DNA from: Acidimicrobiaceae bacterium
GTDB taxonomy: Bacteria > Actinomycetota > Acidimicrobiia > Acidimicrobiales > Ilumatobacteraceae
Length of the DNA: 64,000 nt
NCBI GenBank assembly: GCA_020637235.1
Contig: JACJWG010000005.1
Span: 124,001-188,000 of the forward strand
Direction: 5' to 3'
This document shows positions 16,073 through 23,692 of the stretch, one piece after another. The number at the start of each line of letters is the position of its first letter. Position 1 is the stretch's first letter. The position numbers were made by a program, and so were the translations under genes. A model generated the notes under the pieces. It was given only the letters and a program-made list of their open reading frames with translations, ran no database searches and was not told the origin of the DNA.

Positions 16073-18166
16073 TCAGCGACTGAACGACTGGAGCTGCCCG
16101 CCATCGGCGGCGAGGCGCTCGAGCAGTGGCGACAGCTCCCAGTGGCGGCCACCGAGTGCCGCACCGTACGTGCGGATGCGTTCGACGATCTCGGCCAGGC
16201 CCACCGAGTCGGCCCACCACATCGGCCCGCCGCGGTACAGCGGCCAGCCGTAGCCGTTCACCCAGATCACGTCGATGTCGCTGCCGCGGATGGCGATGCC
16301 CTCGTCGAGGATCTTCGCCCCCTCGTTGATCATCGGGTACAGCAGTCGCTCCAGCACCTCCTGATCGGTCACCTCGCGGGGCTCGTGGCCCTTGCTGGTC
16401 GCGAAGTCGCGGATCAGCTGCTCGACCTCGGGGTCGGGGGTCTTGTCGCGCGTGTCGGGGTCGTAGGTGTAGTAGCCCCGCCCGTTCTTCTGGCCCCGCC
16501 GGCCGCTCTCGCACATCAGCTCCCTGATCGTCGAACCCGTCGACCTCTCGGCCTTCCAGCCGATGTCGAGGCCGGCCAGGTCGCTCATCGCGAACGGCCC
16601 CATCGGGAACCCGAAGTCGTACAGCACCCGGTCGATCTGGGCCGGCGTGGCGCCCTCGAGCAGCATCCGCTCGGCCTCGGCGCCGCGCATGAACAGCATC
16701 CGGTTGCCGACGAATCCGTTGCACACGCCCACGAGCGCGGCGATCTTGCCGATCCGCTTCGCGACGGCCATCGCGGTGGCGATGGTGGTGGGCGACGACG
16801 CCGACCCGCGCACCACCTCGAGCAGCTTCATCACGTTGGCCGGCGAGAAGAAGTGCATGCCGATCACGCTCTCGGGTCGTGATGTCACGGCAGCGATCGC
16901 GTTCACGTCGAGCGCCGAGGTGTTGGTCGCGAGCACCGCACCCGGCTTGCAGATGGTGTCGAGCTCGCGGAAGATCGACTGCTTCAGATCCATGTTCTCG
17001 AAGACGGCCTCGATGACGAGGTCGCAGTCGGCGAAGTCGGCCTTGTCGGTGGAGCCCGTGATCAGCGCCATCCGCTGCTCGACCGCCTCGGCGGGGATCG
17101 AGCCGCGCGATGCCGAACGCTCGTAGTTCTTGCGCACCACGCCGAGTCCCCGGTCGAGCGACTCCTGGTCGCGTTCGACGATGGTCACCGCGATGCCGAC
17201 GTTGGCGAAGTTCATCGCGATCCCGCCTCCCATGGTGCCGGCACCGAGCACACCGACCCTCGCGACGTCGACCGTCGGCGTGTCGGCCGGGATGTCGGGC
17301 ACCTTGTTGGCTGCACGCTCGGCGAAGAAGGCGTAGCGTTGCGCCGACGACTGCGAGCCGCTCATCACCTCGCGGAACAGCGTCGCCTCCACCTGCATGC
17401 CCTCCTCGAAGGGCAGGTTCGCCGCAGCCTCGACGCAGCGCACGTTGTACTCCGGCGCGAGGAAGCCACGGGTGCGGTGGGCGATCGACGCCCGGAAGTC
17501 GGCGAACAGCTTCGTGTCGCCGCGGGCGGGCAGCACCTTGTCGTCGCGATCCCGCACGCGAACGAGCGGCAGGCCCTCGTCCACGGCGCGCCGAGCGAAC
17601 GCCACCGCCGCGGCGCGCAGCGCAGCGAGGTCGCCGTCGACCACCTCGTCGACGAGGCCGCACTCGAGCGCTTCGGCCGTGCCGATGTGACGGCCGGAGG
17701 TCATCATCTCGAGCGCCTTCGGCACGCCGGTGAGGCGCGGCAGCCGTTGGGTGCCGCCAGCGCCGGGCAGCAGGCCGAGGTTCACCTCGGGAAGACCGAA
17801 CTTGGCCGACCCGAGCGCCACTCGGTAGTGGGCGCACAGCGCGACCTCGAGCCCGCCGCCGAGCGCGGTGCCGTGGATCGCGGCGATCACCGGCACGGGT
17901 GCGTCCTCCATCGCCGCCTGGGTCTCGGCGAGGCCCGGGCCCTTCGGCGCCCCACCGAACTCGGTGATGTCGGCGCCGGCGATGAAGGTGCGGCCGTCGC
18001 AGATGAGCACGATCGCGCTCGCCCCGTCGGCCACGGCACGCGACATGCCCTCGAACAATCCGGCCCGCACGTGCCAGCTGAGCGCGTTGACAGGCGGGTT
18101 GTCGACGATGATGAGCGCGACCGATCCCTCGGTCTCGAGGCGGACGGACTGGGTGAGCTCGGTCAT
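16073..18166 (-). CDS. Fused enoyl-CoA hydratase / 3-hydroxyacyl-CoA dehydrogenase (FadB-like)
   Basis: A 697-aa bifunctional beta-oxidation enzyme. Residues 1-190 are a crotonase domain with the oxyanion loop GTALGGGLEVAL and both catalytic Glu (in GGGLE and LPEV). From about residue 300 an NAD-binding fold (VLGAGTMGGGIA) and a dehydrogenase core (GMHFFSPANVMKLLEVV) follow, then a C-terminal repeat. It hydrates enoyl-CoA and oxidises 3-hydroxyacyl-CoA. Start ATG 18166, 4 nt after the PGA hydrolase gene on the same strand. Confidence 0.94.
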   Translation of the reverse strand: MTELTQSVRLETEGSVALIIVDNPPVNALSWHVRAGLFEGMSRAVADGASAIVLICDGRTFIAGADITEFGGAPKGPGLAETQAAMEDAPVPVIAAIHGTALGGGLEVALCAHYRVALGSAKFGLPEVNLGLLPGAGGTQRLPRLTGVPKALEMMTSGRHIGTAEALECGLVDEVVDGDLAALRAAAVAFARRAVDEGLPLVRVRDRDDKVLPARGDTKLFADFRASIAHRTRGFLAPEYNVRCVEAAANLPFEEGMQVEATLFREVMSGSQSSAQRYAFFAERAANKVPDIPADTPTVDVARVGVLGAGTMGGGIAMNFANVGIAVTIVERDQESLDRGLGVVRKNYERSASRGSIPAEAVEQRMALITGSTDKADFADCDLVIEAVFENMDLKQSIFRELDTICKPGAVLATNTSALDVNAIAAVTSRPESVIGMHFFSPANVMKLLEVVRGSASSPTTIATAMAVAKRIGKIAALVGVCNGFVGNRMLFMRGAEAERMLLEGATPAQIDRVLYDFGFPMGPFAMSDLAGLDIGWKAERSTGSTIRELMCESGRRGQKNGRGYYTYDPDTRDKTPDPEVEQLIRDFATSKGHEPREVTDQEVLERLLYPMINEGAKILDEGIAIRGSDIDVIWVNGYGWPLYRGGPMWWADSVGLAEIVERIRTYGAALGGRHWELSPLLERLAADGGQLQSFSR

Positions 18167-18170
18167 GTGC

Positions 18171-18809
18171 TCAGTGAAGCAGGTGGCCGCCCTCGGGGTC
18201 GTCGTCGGACGACCACGTCTGCACCGCGTCGACGAGACCGTCGACGAGCGCCTGGGTGTGTGGCGTGAGCCCGGGCCCTTCCCAGTCCCAGAACAGCGGC
18301 GTGGTGCCGCGCACCCGCGGCGGCAGCTCGATCTGCACGCCGCGACCGGGCGGTAGGTTCACCGGGTTCTTCGGGTGCAGTCCTTGCAGCTCCTTCGGGA
18401 TCCGCTCCAGGTCGGTGGCGATCTCGTAGGCGGGGAGGCGGCGGCGCAGATGCGTGCCGACGTGGTGGGCGAGTCGTCGGTTCTGTCCGCCGACGAGCAG
18501 CGTGTGGAACATGCCTCGACGGCCGTACCCGTGGATCGTGATCACCGTGTGCACATGGTCGACGAATGCCCGCAACCGCTCGGACACCGACGGATCGAAT
18601 CGGGTGGACGGGATGTGTCGCTCCATCCCCTTCGGCTGGTGCACGCCGTAGTAGCTGGCGCCGGTGCGCGCTGCGGCATGACGAGCGATGACGTCGGTCA
18701 TCACCTCGAGCGCGCCGCCGTGGAAGGCCATGAAGCCGAAGCGCCCGCGCAACTCGCACACCTCGTCGACGCCGGGCGTGGCGAGGAGGTCGGCGAACGG
18801 CTGACTCAC
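18171..18809 (-). CDS. Poly-gamma-glutamate hydrolase family protein
   Basis: A 212-aa protein of the phage-type PGA hydrolase family (zinc peptidase with carboxypeptidase-like fold). It shows the metal motif H-x2-x-x-E in AFHGGALE near residue 30 and a later ITIHGYGRRG with a further candidate His. No signal peptide, so either cytoplasmic or released otherwise. The substrate is inferred from the family only; other amide bonds of gamma-glutamyl type are possible. Lies between ccdA-like and fadB-like genes on one transcript. Confidence 0.75.
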   Translation of the reverse strand: MSQPFADLLATPGVDEVCELRGRFGFMAFHGGALEVMTDVIARHAAARTGASYYGVHQPKGMERHIPSTRFDPSVSERLRAFVDHVHTVITIHGYGRRGMFHTLLVGGQNRRLAHHVGTHLRRRLPAYEIATDLERIPKELQGLHPKNPVNLPPGRGVQIELPPRVRGTTPLFWDWEGPGLTPHTQALVDGLVDAVQTWSSDDDPEGGHLLH

Positions 18810-18819
18810 CGGCCGGCAC

Positions 18820-19671
18820 TCATTCGGCTCCCGGCGGCAGCTGCGGCGGGCGGTGCCGGCGACCGATCAGCGTCGCAGCGACCGCCGCGACGATGACGAG
18901 CAGCATCACCGTTGCGACCGGCTGCCAGTGGTCGTTCAAGAACACCTGGATGTCGTTCTGCCAGCGTTGCACCGCATCGGTGATCGGGTCGGTCTCGCCC
19001 TGCACGTCGACCTTCCAGAAGTACCACAGCAGATACGCACCGGCGATCAACACGAACGCGCCGGAGAGCATCTCCACGTACTGCATGCCCGATCGCAACC
19101 ACTTCATCAGGCCGGTGTTGGCGACGCTCAGCGACACCGTGAGTGCGGTCACCACGAGCGCCATGCCGGCGCCGTAGGCGGCCACGTTCGCGATGCCGGC
19201 CGCGTAGCCCTCGCGGTTGGCGGTGCCGAACAGCACCACGCTGAACAGCGGCAGCGTGCATCCGATCGAGGCGACTGCGTACGCGATGCCGTACACGAAC
19301 ATGCTCTGGACCGTGCGGTCCTTGCCGCCCGCGTCGAGCTTGGGCGTGCTGATCGGGAGCTTGTACCCGAACAGCATCGCGACGCCCAGCACGACGAACA
19401 CGAGACCGATCGCCCCGGTGGCGTACTTCGCGTTCGCCGCGACCCAGTCGGTGAAGAAGCGTGTGATCGACCCGACGACCAGGAACACGAGCACGAACCC
19501 GGCCGACACGGCGCCGCTCACGAGCAGCGCCCGCGAGATCGACGCTCGTTGACGACCGGCCTCCGAACTCGAGATGCCGAGGAAGTACATGAGGTACGTC
19601 GGCAGCAACACGAACCCGCAGGGGTTCACCGTCGCGACCATGCCGACGATCAGCGAGTACGACAGGTTCAT
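18820..19671 (-). CDS. CcdA/DsbD-family thiol-disulfide transmembrane transporter
   Basis: A 283-aa membrane protein. The first helix has the redox Cys motif NPCGF and the fourth has SIGCTLP, the paired intramembrane cysteines that carry electrons across the membrane in CcdA. It starts with an ATGA overlap with the upstream TlpA-like gene, so it should reduce that thioredoxin. This pair usually supports heme attachment to cytochrome c; the caa3 subunit II of this window is one possible client. The C-terminal about 60 residues add another helix. Confidence 0.9.
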   Translation of the reverse strand: MNLSYSLIVGMVATVNPCGFVLLPTYLMYFLGISSSEAGRQRASISRALLVSGAVSAGFVLVFLVVGSITRFFTDWVAANAKYATGAIGLVFVVLGVAMLFGYKLPISTPKLDAGGKDRTVQSMFVYGIAYAVASIGCTLPLFSVVLFGTANREGYAAGIANVAAYGAGMALVVTALTVSLSVANTGLMKWLRSGMQYVEMLSGAFVLIAGAYLLWYFWKVDVQGETDPITDAVQRWQNDIQVFLNDHWQPVATVMLLVIVAAVAATLIGRRHRPPQLPPGAE

Positions 19672-20258
19672 GCGAGCAACTCCTCCACACGGGCGCGCAG
19701 TTCGGTCTCGTCGAGCACGGCCGACTGCCGGACGATCGTGCCATCGGCGGCGACGAACAAGGTGAACGGTGCGGTCGCGATCTCGACGGCGGTCTGGTAG
19801 GCACCGTCCGGGTCACGGAGGAGCTCGTAGCCGACGCCGCGCTCGCGGGCGAACGACTCGTTCGTCTCGGGCGTGTCGTACGGGTTCACCCCGACGAAGC
19901 GCACGCGGTCGCCGTAGTCGGCGCTCACCGACGCAAAGGCCGGCAGCTCCCGCTCGCACGGCCCGCAGGTGGAGTACCAGAAGTTGAGCACGAGCGGTTG
20001 TCCGAGCAGCTCGGCGGTCGACACGACGGCGCCGTCGGTGGTGAGCAGGTCCACCAGCGGGAGCACGTCGCCGGCGATCTCGGGGTTCGTCTGGATCGAC
20101 GGGATCTGGGCGGTTCCGGGCGTGTCGAGCACCACCAGGTCGGTGTCGTCGCCGTCGGGTGCGTCGTCGCCGGCGCGACTGAGGGCGTAGCCACCCACCA
20201 GGCTCACCACGACCGCAGCTGCGATCGATCCGAGGAGCAGGCGACGGTCGACGGCCAC
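19668..20258 (-). CDS. TlpA/ResA-like membrane-anchored thioredoxin
   Basis: A 196-aa protein with an N-terminal signal anchor (residues 8-26) and an extracytoplasmic thioredoxin domain with FWYSTCGPCERELP (CGPC active site near residue 115). Such proteins reduce apocytochrome c or other exported thiols and are recharged by CcdA. GTG 20258 lies 6 nt after TAGCCT. First gene of the tlpA-ccdA-PGA hydrolase-fadB operon. Confidence 0.9.
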   Translation of the reverse strand: MAVDRRLLLGSIAAAVVVSLVGGYALSRAGDDAPDGDDTDLVVLDTPGTAQIPSIQTNPEIAGDVLPLVDLLTTDGAVVSTAELLGQPLVLNFWYSTCGPCERELPAFASVSADYGDRVRFVGVNPYDTPETNESFARERGVGYELLRDPDGAYQTAVEIATAPFTLFVAADGTIVRQSAVLDETELRARVEELLA

Positions 20259-20264
20259 GGCGCC

Positions 20265-20270
20265 AGGCTA
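20265..20270 (-). promoter_or_regulatory. -10 element for leaderless tlpA transcript
   Basis: TAGCCT on the minus strand, 6 nt before the GTG start at 20258. Confidence 0.5.
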
Positions 20271-20317
20271 CCGGTGGCCCTGTCGACGGGAGGTGCGGGC
20301 GTCCCAGGGCGCCCGTG

Positions 20318-20356
20318 CGCCTCCTGCCACAGTCGGGGGTCCTGTGGCAGGAGGCG
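20318..20356. repeat. Perfect 15-bp inverted repeat, likely terminator
   Basis: Arms 20318-20332 and 20342-20356 with a 9-nt G-rich loop, in the gap between whiB7 (ending at 20549) and tlpA. No T-run on either side. The 290-nt gap 20259-20548 holds this hairpin and two smaller ones and no gene that can be supported. Confidence 0.5.
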
Positions 20357-20485
20357 AGGGGGACGGTCGCAGGCTCGAAGAGCCGTCACCCGCGACCGGG
20401 AACTCGCGATCCGCCGAGGCGGGTCGTCTCGATCTCGATGGCCGGTCCGACGTACCCGCAGGGACGCCGGATCAACCATCGTGTT

Positions 20486-20519
20486 CGCGACAGCGTCGCG
20501 GACGGGTGTGACACACCCG
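20486..20519 (-). terminator. Tandem hairpins downstream of whiB7
   Basis: CGCGAC-AGC-GTCGCG (20486-20500) and the 17-nt palindrome CGGGTGTGACACACCCG (20503-20519) lie 30 nt past the whiB7 stop. No T-tail, so termination is only likely. Confidence 0.4.
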
Positions 20520-20548
20520 ACCGGGTGTGGCTGCCGCGGGCATCGGGG

Positions 20549-20992
20549 CTAGGCCACCAGGTGCGGTGGGATCGGCACCTCGTCGACGACGAGGGCCGGT
20601 CTGGGGTGTTTGGGCGGACGGCCACGGGGCCGCTTGTGGACGACGACCCGTCCGTTCTCGACGAGCTCACCTCCCCACACGCCCCACGGCTCGGCTCGAT
20701 CGAGCGCACCCTCCAGGCACGAGGCGGTGAGCTGGCACTTGGAGCAGATGGCCTTCGCACGAGCGATGTCGATGACGTCGTCGCTGAAGAACAGGGGCGT
20801 GAGCGTGCCGTGGCCGTCGGCGCAGCGTGCCTGTGGGGCGCGGACCGAAACCGGGGTGTCCGACGCGCCCGGGGTGTCCGGCGTGGGATCGGTGACGGAG
20901 CCGAGGTCGGGCCGTTCGCGATCGAGGACGCTGATGCCGGCGGAGGTGGACGTGGGGAGGAAGCCGTCGATGGTGCTGATGTTGGTGTACAT
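20549..20992 (-). CDS. whiB7: WhiB7-like transcriptional regulator
   Basis: A 147-aa WhiB protein. Four Fe-S cysteines appear in RCADG, AICSKC and ASC, followed by the turn AEPWGVWGGE and, at the end, HKRPRGRPPK, an AT-hook. The string RAEPWGVWGGE...HKRPRGRP is diagnostic of WhiB7, the activator of intrinsic antibiotic resistance that works with the primary sigma factor and binds AT-rich DNA next to the -35. The N-terminus is about 45 residues longer than in mycobacterial WhiB7. ATG 20992 has AGAGGAA 9 nt upstream. Controlled through a long attenuated leader (see the leader entries). Confidence 0.93.
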   Translation of the reverse strand: MYTNISTIDGFLPTSTSAGISVLDRERPDLGSVTDPTPDTPGASDTPVSVRAPQARCADGHGTLTPLFFSDDVIDIARAKAICSKCQLTASCLEGALDRAEPWGVWGGELVENGRVVVHKRPRGRPPKHPRPALVVDEVPIPPHLVA

Positions 20993-21062
20993 GGAGTGTG
21001 TTCCTCTTCGAAGACGGGAGACCGGGGAGCATCGATGGATGGTGTGGGCCGGAAAAACGGAA

Positions 21063-21095
21063 GAGGCCGCCGGGATCTGTGATCCCGACGGCCTC
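21063..21095 (-). terminator. whiB7 leader attenuator (terminator hairpin)
   Basis: Arms 21063-21077 and 21081-21095 pair over 15 positions with one mismatch and a 3-nt loop. In the direction of whiB7 the stem is followed by TTCCGTTTTT. It stands 70 nt before the whiB7 ATG, so it must be bypassed for whiB7 to be made. Confidence 0.8.
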
Positions 21096-21145
21096 GGAGC
21101 GGATGCTTCCGTGCAAGCTGTGCTTACGACGGAGGGGCTCCGAGG
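21092..21145 (-). promoter_or_regulatory. whiB7 leader antiterminator
   Basis: Arm 21137-21145 (in RNA CCUCGGAGC) pairs perfectly over 9 bp with 21092-21100. The second arm shares 21092-21095 with the base of the terminator stem, so the two structures compete. The first arm lies inside the uORF, 4-7 codons before its stop. Confidence 0.65.
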
Positions 21146-21315
21146 TGTCGGGCCGGGCGACGCTTGGTGGTGAAGACCGAGTGGTCGAGTGCGTCGGCAC
21201 CCATCACGGTCGTCCCCACCGATGCGTTGTTCCACATGTAGCCACCGAGCGCACCACTGCACGGGCGCGCGCCAGCGGCCATGCGGCCCTGCTGCGGTGC
21301 GGTCGTGCAGATCAT
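21124..21315 (-). CDS. uORF in the whiB7 leader
   Basis: A 63-codon frame starting MICTTAPQQG at ATG 21315 and ending at the TAA at 21124, just upstream of the attenuator. ATGs further in (MAAGARP, MWNNASV) are alternative starts. No similarity is recognised. Its position, with the stop codon next to the antiterminator arm, fits a regulatory leader peptide rather than a functional protein. A ribosome finishing the uORF would cover the antiterminator arm and allow termination; a stalled one would not. Confidence 0.6.
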   Translation of the reverse strand: MICTTAPQQGRMAAGARPCSGALGGYMWNNASVGTTVMGADALDHSVFTTKRRPARHLGAPPS

Positions 21316-21370
21316 GTCGGTGCGTACTCCTGGTGTCGGTCGGGTCGTGGTCCGCCGGACAGCGAACCGT

Positions 21371-21412
21371 GTCCTAGGCAACCATCATCGGCGGGCGGGG
21401 TCAAGTGATTTA
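21371..21412 (-). promoter_or_regulatory. whiB7 promoter with WhiB7-type AT-rich element
   Basis: On the minus strand TAAAT (21412-21408), 3 bp, then TTGACC (-35, 21404-21399). Candidate -10s are TTGCCT after 17 bp (with TGG extension) or TAGGAC further on. An AT-rich patch 3 bp before the -35 is the known recognition feature of WhiB7-activated promoters, so this suggests autoregulation. Confidence 0.65.
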
Positions 21413-21456
21413 CGCGAGCGCGGCACGGATCGGTGTCCGTCGCCGCGCGGGGACGC

Positions 21457-22128
21457 TCACCGCAGCAGGGAACGTTCGGTCGGGTACAACCGCCACGCCG
21501 ACACCTCCCCCGCGAGGGCGCCGAGTCGGGATCGGACGCCGGCGACGTCGACGACGGCGTCGGCATCCGTCGCCGCGACGACCGCAACGGCGACGTCGTG
21601 GTCGTGCACCGGGAGCCGCGGAAAATCGTTCTCCGCGCGCAGCGTCGTGAGCGACAGCACGGGGTCCCAGTCGGGCACGTGCAGTCGTCGCTGCACGTCG
21701 AGGGCCGTGCTGACCGGCGACGGACGCACCACGACGACGGCGAGTCGGCGTGCTGGCGATGCCGGCTGCACCGGCACGGGTGGTGCACCGAGGGATGGCA
21801 GCCGCTCGACGCCGTGCAGCAGGTGGACGTCGTCGGAGTCGATCATGGTGGCGTTGGCCGCGTCGCGGTGCGCGGTCCAGACCCGTCCCCCGTAGAACGC
21901 TTCGAGCGCACGCCGCCGTGCCGGCATGTCGGGGAAACTCCGGAGCCAGGTGAAGGTGTCGGGGTGGTCGAGGTCGCGGAACTGCCCGATGATCGTCATC
22001 CCCGCCGCCTCCTGCGGTTCGAGGAGCTCGCGTTCGAAGAGGTCGATCAGCCCGTCACGCCGGCCCGGGTGCAGCGTGTACCTGCGCAGCTCGACGACGG
22101 TGTGGCCGGGGGGCAGTGCCGCGGTCAC
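21457..22128 (-). CDS. NIPSNAP family protein
   Basis: A 223-aa protein. The first about 105 residues are a NIPSNAP domain, a dimeric alpha/beta barrel: VVELRRYTLHPGRRDGLIDLFE, then TIIGQFRDLDHPDTFTWLRSFPDM. The C-terminal half (RRLAVVVVRPSP, DFPRLPVHDHDVAVAVVA) looks like a second, degenerate copy. Enzymatic role unknown. GTG 22128 overlaps the upstream stop by 4 nt. Confidence 0.8.
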   Translation of the reverse strand: MTAALPPGHTVVELRRYTLHPGRRDGLIDLFERELLEPQEAAGMTIIGQFRDLDHPDTFTWLRSFPDMPARRRALEAFYGGRVWTAHRDAANATMIDSDDVHLLHGVERLPSLGAPPVPVQPASPARRLAVVVVRPSPVSTALDVQRRLHVPDWDPVLSLTTLRAENDFPRLPVHDHDVAVAVVAATDADAVVDVAGVRSRLGALAGEVSAWRLYPTERSLLR

Positions 22129-22658
22129 CGGGCCCCCTCGGTGCGGTGGAAGTCCATGACCCAGTTGACCTCCCAGTCGACGCCGTCGGCCGTGAACGCC
22201 TGCTGCCACCGGGCGTGGTCGCCGTCGACGACCGTCCACGTGAACCGCACGCGGATCGGACGCCCGTCGTCGAGATCGGGGCCTTCGAACACGCCGACCG
22301 GCGATCCGCCGTCCGTGCCGAAGCCGCCGATCACCGGTGGCTCGAGCCGGCCGGTGATGCTGTTGATCCACCAGATCGACCACTGCGCAGCCGTCGGGTC
22401 GAAGACCCGGAGGGTGAGGCCGGAGAACCCTCGTGACGGGCAGTCGACCTGATCGACGTTCGCCAGACCGCCGAGCCGCGGCTCGCACCACGACGTCCCG
22501 TCGAAGTGGTCCCAGTCGTCGCTCGCCACCCATCGCCGGCGCAGCCGACGGTGCTCGACCCTCCAGGCGCCGGTGAGGAAGTCGAAGTCGTCGACCCTGC
22601 CGAGCATCGACACAGGGGCGCCCAGGCGCTCGGCGACGTGGTTCGTGTGATCCGTCAT
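22125..22658 (-). CDS. DUF1579-like conserved protein
   Basis: A 177-aa soluble, beta-rich protein starting MTDHTNHVAERLG. Blocks such as FDFLTGAWRVEHRR, FSGLTLRVFDPTAAQWSIWWINS and VRFTWTVVDGDHARWQQAF suggest a calycin-like barrel of the DUF1579 type (small-molecule binding). No catalytic residues can be named. Cotranscribed with the NIPSNAP gene and divergent from a WYL regulator that may control both. Confidence 0.65.
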   Translation of the reverse strand: MTDHTNHVAERLGAPVSMLGRVDDFDFLTGAWRVEHRRLRRRWVASDDWDHFDGTSWCEPRLGGLANVDQVDCPSRGFSGLTLRVFDPTAAQWSIWWINSITGRLEPPVIGGFGTDGGSPVGVFEGPDLDDGRPIRVRFTWTVVDGDHARWQQAFTADGVDWEVNWVMDFHRTEGAR

Positions 22659-22706
22659 GATCGCACGGTACGGATCTCTGCGGACCGTTCCTGTCCGTGG
22701 ATCTGC

Positions 22707-22712
22707 GACACT
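22707..22712 (+). promoter_or_regulatory. -10 element for the WYL regulator
   Basis: GACACT, 5 nt before ATG 22718. Confidence 0.4.
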
Positions 22713-22717
22713 GTGGC

Positions 22718-23692
22718 ATGGACACCGCCGAGCGGCTGCTCGCCCTGCTCGGGCTGTTGCAGCACCGGGCGCACTGGCCGGCCGACGAGCTCGCCGAGCG
22801 TCTGGGCGTCACGGCGAGGACGGTGCGGCGCGACGTCGTGCGTCTCCGCGGCTACGGCTATCCCGTCGAGGCGTTCGCCGGCCACGGCGGCGGGTACCAG
22901 CTGGGCCGGGGGGCGAGGCTGCCGCCGCTGCTGCTCGACGACGACGAAGTGCTCGCGATCGCCGTCGGACTGGGAGCCGTCGGTGGGCTCGCGATCGCCG
23001 AGATCGACCAGGCGTCGCTCTCGGCGCTCGCGAAGCTCGAGCACCTGATGCCGGTGCGACTGCGGTCGCGGCTCGAAGCGCTTGAGGCGGCGATCGCCAC
23101 CGTCGGGCCCGCGGCCGGAAACCCGGCTGCGACGACTCCGGTGATCGACCGGCGCACACTGACGTCGATCGCCCACGCCGTGCATCAGCGGACCGTCCTC
23201 GAGTTCGACTACGTCGACGGCCGCGAGGCACGGAGCCGGCGGACGGTCGAGCCGGCCCGGCTCGTGCGGGCCGGGCTGCGGTGGTATCTCGCCGCGTTCG
23301 ACGTCGATCGCGACGACTGGCGGACCTTTCGCCTCGACCGGATCGGTGCCGTCGAGGTCTCGGATCGGCGCTTCGTCCCACGTGCCGGACCCGATCCCGT
23401 CGACCTGGTGTCGCGAGCCGCACCACCGTCGTCGTACCCGCACCGTGTTCGGGTCGTGGTGGCTGCGACCGCCGCCGACGTCCGACGGCACGTGCCGGTC
23501 GTGCTGGGCCACGTGGCCGCTGCGGACGACGGGTCGACGAGCGTGCTCGAGATCGGCACCGACGACCTCGCCTGGGCGGTGACCTACGTGCTCGGGCTCC
23601 CCTTCGAGGTCGAGGTCGTCGGACCGCCCGCGGCGAGGGCGATGCTCGCCCGACGCGCCGGCGAGCTCGCCGAGCGGCACACATCGGGGTGA
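22718..23692 (+). CDS. HTH-WYL transcriptional regulator (YafY/PafC type)
   Basis: A 324-aa regulator: N-terminal winged helix (ADELAERLGVTARTVRRDVVRLRGYGYPVEA, residues 20-50), a linker, a WYL ligand-sensing domain around 145-215 (RWYLAAFDVDRDDWRTFRLDRI) and a C-terminal WCX domain. WYL proteins often respond to nucleic acid or small ligands. It is divergent from the DUF1579/NIPSNAP pair with 59 nt between starts. Overlaps the start of the next gene by GTGA. Confidence 0.88.
   Translation: MDTAERLLALLGLLQHRAHWPADELAERLGVTARTVRRDVVRLRGYGYPVEAFAGHGGGYQLGRGARLPPLLLDDDEVLAIAVGLGAVGGLAIAEIDQASLSALAKLEHLMPVRLRSRLEALEAAIATVGPAAGNPAATTPVIDRRTLTSIAHAVHQRTVLEFDYVDGREARSRRTVEPARLVRAGLRWYLAAFDVDRDDWRTFRLDRIGAVEVSDRRFVPRAGPDPVDLVSRAAPPSSYPHRVRVVVAATAADVRRHVPVVLGHVAAADDGSTSVLEIGTDDLAWAVTYVLGLPFEVEVVGPPAARAMLARRAGELAERHTSG

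Noticed and set aside
20293..21408. Several plus-strand frames across the whiB7 region
   Set aside because: No ribosome site or motif. The region is explained by whiB7, its uORF and its leader structures.
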